NCBI GenBank assembly: GCA_964552195.1
Contig: CAZKFM010000012.1
Coordinates: 1 to 64,000 of the forward strand
Direction of reading: 5' to 3'
DNA from: CAZKAP01 sp964552195
GTDB lineage: Bacteria > Bacteroidota > Bacteroidia > Flavobacteriales > Flavobacteriaceae
DNA: 64,000 nt
In this document: piece after piece, positions 1 to 7,166 of the stretch
Numbering within the stretch: position 1 is the stretch's first letter
Layout: each line of letters opens with the position of its first letter
Position numbers and translations under genes: made by a program
The notes under the pieces: model-generated
The model's database searches: none
Seen by the model: the letters and a program-made list of their open reading frames with translations, nothing else
What the model was told of the DNA's origin: nothing

Positions 1-284
1 CATTTAGACTACGGAGCTCAAAGGAAGCGCTGAGCGAAAGCGAAGCGAATCCTGCAGGGGTCATTTATGAAACAAAAGCACGACCATAAGGCGGGTTGTT
101 CTTTTCCCTAATCACGTCCGTCTATTTATGGGGGCGTAGCATAAAAGACCTAATAAGTCTCTGATAAATCTTTGTATCGTATTGAATTCGTATCATCTGT
201 ACTGCTTCAGCAATCGTATCATTTTCGCATATTATCGTATCATATCGTATCGTTTTTCTATTTGTTATCCTTATTTTTATAGGA
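1..284. other. Intergenic leader before the Fic gene
   Basis: I see no gene here. The left part reads like the tail of an unrelated unit; a 14-codon ATG-TAA string begins near 67, but nothing supports it. From about 176 onward the sequence turns AT-rich and holds the repeat array described separately. The base composition matches the AT-rich Fic gene rather than the genes further right. Confidence 0.5.
176..253. promoter_or_regulatory. Five direct repeats of ATCGTATCAT upstream of the Fic-wHTH gene
   Basis: Copies lie at 176-185 (ATCGTATTGA), 187-196 (TTCGTATCAT), 213-222 (ATCGTATCAT), 234-243 (ATCGTATCAT) and 244-253 (ATCGTATCGT). Start-to-start steps are 11, 26, 21 and 10 bp, close to 1, 2.5, 2 and 1 helical turns, so most copies share a face of the DNA. 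The array ends 31 bp before the Fic start. By inference it is a cooperative operator, possibly bound by the winged helix of the Fic protein itself. Confidence 0.6.
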
Positions 285-1322
285 ATGAACAATGTACATA
301 CACTTAAGATTTCTTTAGATTGGAAACTGATCGCGGTAATCAGTAGAATTGACAGATTTGATGCAGAATGGACTTCAATTGAAAAAAAAGAAGGTCAAAG
401 CTTACAACAATTAAAAGCTATTGCCACAGTGCGCAGTGTTGGGGCATCTACCAGAATCGAAGGGTCTAAAATGAGCGATACCGAAGTTGATGTGTTTCTG
501 AAAAACTTGTCCATTGAAAAAATTGAGGACAGAGATACCCAAGAAGTTGCAGGATACTTTGAAGTACTGGACTTAATTTCTGAATCCTTCGCCGATATTG
601 ATATTACTGAGAATTCGCTTAAAAATCTACACAACCTACTCCTTAAGTATAGCGAAAAAGACAAATGGCACAAAGGTGATTACAAACAACACAGTAATAG
701 CGTAGAAGCTACTTTACCGGATGGTAGAAAACAAATCATATTTGAAACTACACCTCCTGGCATAGAGACCGAAGAGGCTATGCGAGCCTTGATTCAATGG
801 TTTCACAATGAAACTGAAACCCATGTGCTGGTCAAGTCCGCAATTTTTTGCTATGATTTTGTTAGTATCCATCCTTTTCAGGACGGTAATGGCCGGCTAA
901 GTAGATTACTTTCTACTTTATTGCTTTTAAAATATGGCTATAAGTGGATTCAATACGTCAGTCTTGAACACGAGATAGAGCATAGAAAGGCGGAATACTA
1001 TCAAGAATTAAGAAATTGTCAGGCCCAACGACCCAATGAAGACATAACCTCTTGGGTTTATTTCTTCTTTGATGCTTTATTGAACGTTCAAAAGCAATTG
1101 ATGGAAAAGTTGACCATTGAAGGTATTGAATCAAGTCTAACACCGAAAGAAAAATCTATTCTCGTATTTATTACAGATCATCCCGGAACCAAATCAGGCC
1201 AGATTGCAAAAAAACTAGACATACCGAATCCAACAGTGAAAAGAATACTATCTGTTCTGGTCGATAAAAATCTGATAGAGAAATTCGGAGCTGGACCGGG
1301 AACCAATTACAGTTTAAAATAA
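285..1322 (+). CDS. Fic family protein with C-terminal winged helix (class II Fic)
   Basis: Probable AMP-transferase (nucleotidyl transfer from ATP to a protein hydroxyl) with a DNA-binding tail. The Fic core motif HPFQDGNGR is at residues 196-204 with the catalytic His and all nucleotide-binding residues present. An N-terminal inhibitory motif of the [S/T]xxxE[G/N] type is visible as S55-T-R-I-E59-G60, which defines class II Fic proteins whose own Glu blocks ATP binding. Residues about 283-345 look like a MarR/ArsR-type winged helix. The first ATG is used; the next in-frame ATG lies beyond the inhibitory motif. The gene is AT-rich against its neighbours, suggesting transfer. No antitoxin partner is adjacent, in keeping with built-in inhibition. 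Target unknown. Confidence 0.88.
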   Translation: MNNVHTLKISLDWKLIAVISRIDRFDAEWTSIEKKEGQSLQQLKAIATVRSVGASTRIEGSKMSDTEVDVFLKNLSIEKIEDRDTQEVAGYFEVLDLISESFADIDITENSLKNLHNLLLKYSEKDKWHKGDYKQHSNSVEATLPDGRKQIIFETTPPGIETEEAMRALIQWFHNETETHVLVKSAIFCYDFVSIHPFQDGNGRLSRLLSTLLLLKYGYKWIQYVSLEHEIEHRKAEYYQELRNCQAQRPNEDITSWVYFFFDALLNVQKQLMEKLTIEGIESSLTPKEKSILVFITDHPGTKSGQIAKKLDIPNPTVKRILSVLVDKNLIEKFGAGPGTNYSLK

Positions 1323-1551
1323 AATTCAGGAGGCCTATTTGAAGGCTCCCCCAAAAAATGTAGAGTAGAAAACCAGAAAATACCTCATTATGATCGTTTT
1401 CGATGAATGATGTTAGACAAAATTAATTGTTAGGTTTGAGCCGGATACGCATTATGGCCTAAATTGCCGTGAATGCACCGGGGATCGGGATGTTTCAGAG
1501 GATAGTATCCTATTCACAGCATGTTATTTTTTTTATAAGCAAACCTTACCT
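1323..1551. other. Intergenic spacer, no gene seen
   Basis: This 229-bp stretch separates the Fic gene from the DUF6090 gene. A weak inverted repeat (GGAGGCC / GGCTCC, about 1328-1348) follows the Fic stop, but it lacks a clear T-tract. I see no other feature. Confidence 0.4.
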
Positions 1552-2288
1552 ATGTTCAAGTTCTTTCGAAAAATCCGCAAGGAACAGCTAATCGAAAATC
1601 GAACAGGGAAATATCTGGCTTATGCGTTGGGTGAAATCGTATTGGTAGTGATTGGGATACTGATCGCCCTCTCCATCAATACCTGGAACCAGGGGCGGAT
1701 CGATCGTCAAGAGGAAATCATTGTCCTTACCAATATCCAGAAGGAAATCGAAATGAATATAGCGCAGAACAACAGCATAGTATCAAACCGAATGAAAAAA
1801 AAATCGAAGGATTGAATCTAGCCAAACAGTATGCCGAAGGCACACTGGTGGTTACAGATACCCTGGATTTCTTGAGAAAGGCCACATTCGGTGCCGTATT
1901 CGGCGGAGGGTACCGGCCAGGAACCACGAATTACTTCGAAGAACTGGTCAGTACGGGTAGGCTGGAACTGATTCAGAGCGACTCCATTCGACATTCCATT
2001 ATGGATTTTTACTCACGAATTGACGTTTACCAGAACCGTTCGGTGGTTCATTCCAGTGATTACCTGGGATTCACCAATGGCCTGCGGCCTTTTAACAGCG
2101 ATGACCCCGGTTTTATTTCTCCCTATGATCAAAAGGAATTAATGCTAGCCCTAAAAACTGAGGCGGCACGGGTCCATATAGACAAGGAATTGAGTTATAC
2201 GTACCAGGTTCGGGGCTACATCCGTAATCTCAACCGCATAGCGGAGAATGTAGTGCGCATGATATCGGAGGAACTCCCAGGGCAGTAG
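1552..2288 (+). pseudogene. DUF6090 family membrane-anchored protein, split by a one-base frameshift in an A9 run
   Basis: The first 81 codons give a DUF6090-type N-terminus: a basic start (MFKFFRKIRKEQL), then GEIVLVVIGILIALSINTWN as a single membrane helix near residues 27-46, then a charged coiled-coil-like segment. The frame stops at 1815, but the -1 frame from 1803 runs on to 2288 with the rest of the family's soluble domain. The break sits in nine consecutive A (1795-1803); one more A joins the halves into about 245 residues, the length of the intact paralogue at 23508-24266. It could be a real pseudogene, a sequencing undercall, or a slippage site that yields some full-length protein. 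Function of the family is unknown. Confidence 0.8.
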
Positions 2289-2357
2289 CCTGGGGATATG
2301 CTCTTAAATATCCAATAATATGCAACAGCTACGTTATATAAGCATCAACTTATTCAC

Positions 2358-3134
2358 ATGACAAACCTGAAGACAACAGCAGCCAGCGCGCTGATCGTAA
2401 GCCTCATTGCTTTCCTCGCGCCGACAGCATGGACACATGCCCAAACCGTTAAGCCCTATGTGGGTGAGCTGGCCGAAATAGCCTGTGAGTGTATTAGTGC
2501 ATTGCCGGAGTCATTAGATGCCCCGGCCTATAAACAACAGGCGGAAAGCTGCTTCGCGAAGGCATTACTGGCGAAATCCGAGGTCGTAATGAAGGATTAC
2601 GACTTTTCAAACAGTGAGGAGATGACCAAACTCGGTGAACAGATCGGGTTGAAAATGGCAGGTATCTGTCCCGATGTACTTATGAAATACGAGCGCAAAT
2701 ACAACGGAAGTGAGGATACCAACAATAAAGAGGTGACCATTAACGAAGTGACGGTGGGGCGGTCCTTTTTCGACTATGTACAAATCGTCGATATCTACAA
2801 TACCGATTATACCACAGCAGTTAAACTCCGGTTTAAGCCGCAAAATGCCATAAACGGCACCCTCCATGCACCCGACGGGAAATACCCGTATATATTGTCC
2901 GACAAGAGGGGAAATCGATATGCACTAAAATACCAGGAAGGCTGGGGTGGACCCGATAACAACGGGTTCGGCACGATCCCATTAAAGGCCGGAACCGTTA
3001 AGGACGTGGTACTTCACTTCAACAAGGTCGGCCAGGTCGAGGATGTATATTCGTTGACCGAACTGGACTGCGGACAGGCCAATTCATCCAACTGCTGGGA
3101 TTTCTACGATATCAAGGTGGTTCTGCGCCAATAG
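2358..3134 (+). CDS. Secreted protein of unknown function
   Basis: I do not recognise the family. A signal peptide is clear: hydrophobic residues about 10-27 followed by an AxA-like site (THAQ, near residue 29). The N-terminal half is helical and has cysteines in a CECI pattern and further single Cys residues, possibly disulfide-forming. The C-terminal half (about 120-258) is beta-rich and resembles an extracellular immunoglobulin-like sandwich. It is likely periplasmic or outer-surface exposed. It lies in the same direction as the DUF6090 gene and the next gene, 69 and 26 bp away. Confidence 0.6.
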   Translation: MTNLKTTAASALIVSLIAFLAPTAWTHAQTVKPYVGELAEIACECISALPESLDAPAYKQQAESCFAKALLAKSEVVMKDYDFSNSEEMTKLGEQIGLKMAGICPDVLMKYERKYNGSEDTNNKEVTINEVTVGRSFFDYVQIVDIYNTDYTTAVKLRFKPQNAINGTLHAPDGKYPYILSDKRGNRYALKYQEGWGGPDNNGFGTIPLKAGTVKDVVLHFNKVGQVEDVYSLTELDCGQANSSNCWDFYDIKVVLRQ

Positions 3135-3160
3135 GTCAGGTAAGCACTCCAACAGCTGCT

Positions 3161-3811
3161 ATGAAACCCCGTTTTCGACAAGCCCTGATTATCCTGATCT
3201 GCACACCCTTTCTGCTGTTGGCGGCCATCTGCGATCCAGCTGATGAAGTGGGGGCGCCGTTCCTGGTATTCAATCCGATGAGGATTGCGGTCTCGCCAGG
3301 CCCAGACTTCTCGCTGGGTGATACCATCTGGGTCCGGGCACGGGTTTCGTTCCGTGCATTCGACACCGGGACTCTAGACTCGGTATCTAATCCAGAACAA
3401 TCCGTCAATAACCTCATTCAGATTGCCCGTTTGCAGGCCGCAAATTCCATCGGGATCAACGCGAATGAAGCCATCATGGAATTCGATTTGATTCCACTTG
3501 AGGGAGGTCTGGATTTTCTGGGAGCCTGTCCTACGGGCACACTTATAGCCGTTGCCCCCCTGGCTGAGAACGGCGAAAGCTATATTTACGAATTCGGCAT
3601 GAAACCGAAGAATCCTGGGGATTTTGTGTTGAGTTGGTCCGCTGCGGATTTAGTAATTCTTCGCAATTCCGAGCTGAATGTCGAGATTCTGCAGCAATAT
3701 CCTTCCAATGGGAATAACAACGCCCTCAGTATCGGAGCCTGCGGCGCTTCCTCGACACGGAACAATGTTGCAGAGACAAGGATGGATTACTTCTTCCGGG
3801 TAAATCCGTGA
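3161..3811 (+). CDS. Secreted or membrane-anchored protein of unknown function
   Basis: The protein has an N-terminal hydrophobic segment (residues about 8-23) ending in LLLAAICDP. The Cys at residue 24 could be a lipidation site, although Ile just before it departs from the usual lipobox. The remainder is beta-strand rich with two further Cys (CPTG, GACG). No known domain is recognised. It follows the previous secreted protein after 26 bp, so the two may be cotranscribed. It ends facing the minus-strand DUF4440-type gene. Confidence 0.6.
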   Translation: MKPRFRQALIILICTPFLLLAAICDPADEVGAPFLVFNPMRIAVSPGPDFSLGDTIWVRARVSFRAFDTGTLDSVSNPEQSVNNLIQIARLQAANSIGINANEAIMEFDLIPLEGGLDFLGACPTGTLIAVAPLAENGESYIYEFGMKPKNPGDFVLSWSAADLVILRNSELNVEILQQYPSNGNNNALSIGACGASSTRNNVAETRMDYFFRVNP

Positions 3812-3869
3812 CCTTACCCAATACAAGTTGAGAGGCCAGCAAATCTAGTCTGTGCCTTATAATCTATGT

Positions 3870-4376
3870 TCATTCCATTGCAGACTTTTCATTTTCTGCG
3901 GGCGGTTCCGGGACCGGTACGCTTGAATTCCAGATATCCTCATGCATCTTCCACTCATCATTGACGAGTTTCCAATGCACCATGAACTTGACCTTGTCAA
4001 GGACCTGTCCGTCCGGTGTGGCAATCTCCACCGTTCCTATTTCGACGGCTGCACGACCATAGGAAGTCGCGAGGGTCGTGGTCATATTCTGAGCCACAAC
4101 ACCGGCACCGATAGTGGCCGACCAATAGTCCTTGATAGCATCCCGGCCCTCCACAATCTCACCATTGGGCGGCATGAGTTTCCCATCCTCTGTATATCGG
4201 TTGGCAAGACCTTCGGCATCGCCTTTGGCAAAGTCGGCTTCGAATCCATTGTTAAGCGACTGGATATCGGCCGTGATATCCAAGGGCTCCACGGGTTGCG
4301 GGGAAGTGCATGCGGACATGCCCATTGCCAACCCGGCTGCCAGCAGTAGGTTGGCAAAAAAGTGTCTTTTTTTCAT
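3870..4376 (-). CDS. DUF4440/SnoaL-like lipoprotein (NTF2 fold)
   Basis: A lipoprotein signal is present: LLLAAGLAMGMSACTS, lipid Cys near residue 23. Residues about 35-155 match the cystatin-like NTF2 fold of the DUF4440/SgcJ family: a helix with NGFEADFAKGDAEGLANRYTE, then DGKLMPPNGEIVEGRDAI and a C-terminal strand with VHWKLVNDEWKMHEDIWN. Such proteins bind small hydrophobic ligands or act as isomerase-like enzymes; the substrate here cannot be told. The protein probably sits on the outer or inner membrane facing the periplasm. It is a single-gene unit, convergent with the gene on its left. Confidence 0.8.
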   Translation of the reverse strand: MKKRHFFANLLLAAGLAMGMSACTSPQPVEPLDITADIQSLNNGFEADFAKGDAEGLANRYTEDGKLMPPNGEIVEGRDAIKDYWSATIGAGVVAQNMTTTLATSYGRAAVEIGTVEIATPDGQVLDKVKFMVHWKLVNDEWKMHEDIWNSSVPVPEPPAENEKSAME

Positions 4377-4606
4377 TTCGATTAGGTTTAGATTGAATTT
4401 CGCTGCTATCGCTTTCTACGAATTTACGATTTCTATTCCGTTAAACCGCGAATCATTTACCTCTCCTGCGTAGGGCCAGGCGTAAGAATAGCAGCTCGTG
4501 CTGACTCGGCTGATAGTCCTAGAAAAACACGGATACCTCTAAGCAAGAGTAGTATAGAAGCACCGATACTTCTACCATCTGAAGGCCCCTCCCGCCACTC
4601 AACCAA

Positions 4607-6145
4607 TCAATGTATCCGATACGGCTTAAGCTCTTCGAAGAAAAAATCATCGTTCGGCACGTCGAAATCCAAGCCGGTGACCTTCCTGTTGTTATCCACC
4701 CTGATCTGAACGGTCCCAAAATCGAACCAGGCCTGCGGGTGTTCCCAGTGAATCTCCCACACATCGTGATGCCAGTGGGTAAGCTTAGCCGCGAGCAGGG
4801 GCTGGTGTTCAAATTCCAGCCTGAGTGTATCGCCAACGAGTTCAATGGTAATTCCCCCGGTAAGATCGGAATAGTACTGTCCTGCGAATTCCTCAACGGG
4901 CACCGTGGGCCGGGTATTCAGCTGTCTTTGTTCCCTGCGATCCAGAATGCGGGTATCGTTTTTTTTACGTTCCAGGGCAGACTCCAGCAGATCCGCTGAC
5001 CAGTCCTTACCACTTTCGATCCCCATGAATGCCTCCAATGCGTGGTAGGTGGCTGCCATTATCGGGCTTTGCACTCCATTGGTCAGTACGACTACACCCA
5101 AATTTTCGTCGGGTACGAGAGTAACGGCTGTGATAAAGCCATCATAACCCCCGGTATGACTCACCTTCAAACGGCCGTGGAAATCGCTGAGCCCCCAGCC
5201 GAGACCATACCCCCTGAAATGCATGCCGTAGTCGTTTTCCCTGGTGTGATCCACAGGGCGGCTATTGTGAGGGGTCCAGAGCATATTACGGGTTTGACGG
5301 GTGAGCAGAGTATCCTTACCGTTTACGCCGTGGTTCAGGTTAAAGATCATCCATTTCGAAAGGTCAGACACACTGGAAATCAAACCTCCAGTGGCCGCCA
5401 CGTTGTCCCAACTCACCCAAGGTATGGAGTAGTTTGCATCCGTGCTTCGGGCATGTGGAGTAGCATAGTTACCCTTAGACTCGAGATCGTTCAGGGTCCA
5501 TAGCGTTCGGTCCATTCCGAGGGGATTGAGTATGCGCTCCTGCACGTTCTGACCCCAACTTTTACCGGTAACGGTTTCAATCAGTTCACCCGCGGTTATG
5601 TACATCAGATTCGAGTATCCGTAACCAGCCCTGAAATCGAAGGCCTGCGGAACGAATCGGATGCGTCTGATAATCTCGCGGGCCGGGAGTTCCGATTTGT
5701 ACCAGATGTTGTCTCCGCTGAAGGTGCCCAGGCCTACCCGATGACTCAACAAGTCCTTGACTGTAACGTTGGCACTCAACCAGGGATCGTAGACCTCAAA
5801 ATAGGGCAGGTAATCCCGCACTTTATCGTCCCAGTTCAACTTGCCTTCCTGCACCAGCATACCGATCACCGCGCTGGAAAACGCCTTGGAATTCGAGGCG
5901 ATGGCATAGAGGGTATGCTCATCCGGACTTTTTCGCTTGCCCTGCTCCATCACCCCGTAGTTTCCGGTAAAAACGAGCTCACCGTCCTTAACTATACCTA
6001 TGGAGACCCCGGGAACATCCCAGTCCTTGACCATTTGGGTAAAATACCGGTCCAATTCACTCAGATCAGGGATCGCTTGATTCTGGGTCCATGCCTTTAC
6101 TGTAAAAAGAAAAGCCCAAAGAAAAATCAATATGGTTTTCTTCAT
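4607..6145 (-). CDS. Serine hydrolase, class C beta-lactamase/DD-peptidase family, with C-terminal DUF3471-like domain
   Basis: The protein is exported (signal peptide about residues 1-20, cleavage after KAWTQ). The penicillin-binding-protein fold has all three motifs: SxxK as S84-N-S-K87, YxN as Y177-S-N179, and HTG (in place of KTG) in SHTGGYDG. The C-terminal 100 residues form a separate beta-rich domain of the DUF3471 type. The family includes esterases, D-aminopeptidases and beta-lactamases, so the substrate is open. It lies 71 bp downstream of the amino-sugar regulator on the same strand and could be part of its transcript. Confidence 0.88.
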   Translation of the reverse strand: MKKTILIFLWAFLFTVKAWTQNQAIPDLSELDRYFTQMVKDWDVPGVSIGIVKDGELVFTGNYGVMEQGKRKSPDEHTLYAIASNSKAFSSAVIGMLVQEGKLNWDDKVRDYLPYFEVYDPWLSANVTVKDLLSHRVGLGTFSGDNIWYKSELPAREIIRRIRFVPQAFDFRAGYGYSNLMYITAGELIETVTGKSWGQNVQERILNPLGMDRTLWTLNDLESKGNYATPHARSTDANYSIPWVSWDNVAATGGLISSVSDLSKWMIFNLNHGVNGKDTLLTRQTRNMLWTPHNSRPVDHTRENDYGMHFRGYGLGWGLSDFHGRLKVSHTGGYDGFITAVTLVPDENLGVVVLTNGVQSPIMAATYHALEAFMGIESGKDWSADLLESALERKKNDTRILDRREQRQLNTRPTVPVEEFAGQYYSDLTGGITIELVGDTLRLEFEHQPLLAAKLTHWHHDVWEIHWEHPQAWFDFGTVQIRVDNNRKVTGLDFDVPNDDFFFEELKPYRIH

Positions 6146-6216
6146 GGAATCGTCATTTTTTGAGTAACACCAATATCCGAATTTTTATGCGCAGCTCAGC
6201 CGGGAGATAAGCTGAA

Positions 6217-6966
6217 TCACATCAATCGGACATCCCGCTTCCTAAAAGGGGTAAGTCGATCGTGCACCGGGTCGAGTTCTGTAATCATGGTATCAATGGC
6301 GTTGAGGTCACAGGTCTTAAAGCGATGCTGGGAATTGAGCTTCTCCGATATACACAAGAGCACCGTGCGCTTTGAGGCCTGTATTATGGCCTTCTTGGTT
6401 TGTACGATATCCCAGTCGAAATCCGTTAATCCGAGTTCGGCATCCACGTAACCGGTACCGATAAAACTGTAATCTACGCGAATCTCCGAGAGATTGTGTA
6501 CGGCATTGGCTCCTATGGCTATTTGGGAATCCCTAGATAATTCACCGCCAACAAAGACCGTCTTCACATGAGGTTTGTTCAATAATTCCATGGCCACAGG
6601 CAGAGCCAGGGTAAAGCAAGTGAGCTCTAAGTTTTCGGGTATAATTCTGGCCAGTTCCAAACATGTCGTTCCCCCATCAATGAGAATCACGCTATTGGGA
6701 CGGATAAGTGAAATAGCCTTCTCGGCTATGGCTATTTTATCCTCTAACGCATAGACATTGTTCCGGGCAGGGCTGTAGTTGGCAAAACCCAGGGAGACGG
6801 CACCTCCGTGGACCTTTCTCAGGCGATTCTCGGCATCGAGTTCCTTGACATCCCTTCGTATGGTATCTATGGATACATCCAGCTTTTCTGCAATGTCGGC
6901 AAGTTGTACCCGATTGTGCAGTTCAACCTCTCCGAGTATGGTCTTCTGTCGTTCCGCCTTAAGCAT
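6217..6966 (-). CDS. DeoR/GlpR-family transcriptional regulator, probable regulator of the amino-sugar locus
   Basis: The N-terminal helix-turn-helix (residues about 18-42, recognition helix around SIDTIRRDV) is followed by a DeoR C-terminal sugar-phosphate sensing domain with VILIDGGTTCLELA, FVGGELS and SFIGTGYVDAELGLT. The start is set at the ATG at 6966 (MLKAERQKTIL, the usual DeoR beginning). ATGs or longer reading to 6993 are possible, but the -7 box at 6983-6990 would start transcription inside the longer form. It is divergent from the NagB fusion gene, so a phosphorylated amino sugar is the likely effector. The family usually represses in the absence of its ligand. Confidence 0.88.
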   Translation of the reverse strand: MLKAERQKTILGEVELHNRVQLADIAEKLDVSIDTIRRDVKELDAENRLRKVHGGAVSLGFANYSPARNNVYALEDKIAIAEKAISLIRPNSVILIDGGTTCLELARIIPENLELTCFTLALPVAMELLNKPHVKTVFVGGELSRDSQIAIGANAVHNLSEIRVDYSFIGTGYVDAELGLTDFDWDIVQTKKAIIQASKRTVLLCISEKLNSQHRFKTCDLNAIDTMITELDPVHDRLTPFRKRDVRLM

Positions 6967-6982
6967 GTGCATAGGTTTACCC

Positions 6983-6990
6983 CAAAGGTA
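6983..6990 (-). promoter_or_regulatory. Candidate -7 box (TACCTTTG) of the DeoR-type regulator
   Basis: On the minus strand this reads TACCTTTG, a full match to the Bacteroidota -7 consensus TAnnTTTG. Transcription would begin near 6976, only a few bases before the ATGs at 6972 and 6966. That supports a very short leader and argues against the longer reading frame start at 6993. I see no good -33 TTTG. Confidence 0.5.
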
Positions 6991-7101
6991 CAAATTTCCG
7001 TTTTATGCCGTTTTTGAGCGATATAATTCCTTATAAGTGGATTTTGCAGCAGTAAAATGAACTAACAACTGCACAAAACAGCAAGAAAAAGAATATTTCA
7101 C

Positions 7102-7109
7102 TAGCTTTG
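7102..7109 (+). promoter_or_regulatory. Candidate -7 box (TAGCTTTG) of the NagB fusion gene
   Basis: A full match to TAnnTTTG, 57 bp before the ATG at 7167. It predicts a leader of about 50 bases. No clear -33 TTTG is present at the usual distance, which would fit an activated or weak promoter. The regulator operator is probably within 6991-7101, but I see no strong palindrome. Confidence 0.45.
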
Positions 7110-7166
7110 TATCGGAATTATGCCCGAAGCAATAGCCGCCTCGGACGCCAAACAAAGCCATCACTT

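Noticed and set aside
176..253. CRISPR array or origin iterons
   Set aside because: The 10-bp units are too short and too tightly spaced for CRISPR; no cas, repA or dnaA gene is near.
4519..4896. 125-codon minus-strand frame at the end of the serine hydrolase
   Set aside because: It overlaps the C-terminal domain of the hydrolase in another frame and has no recognisable content.
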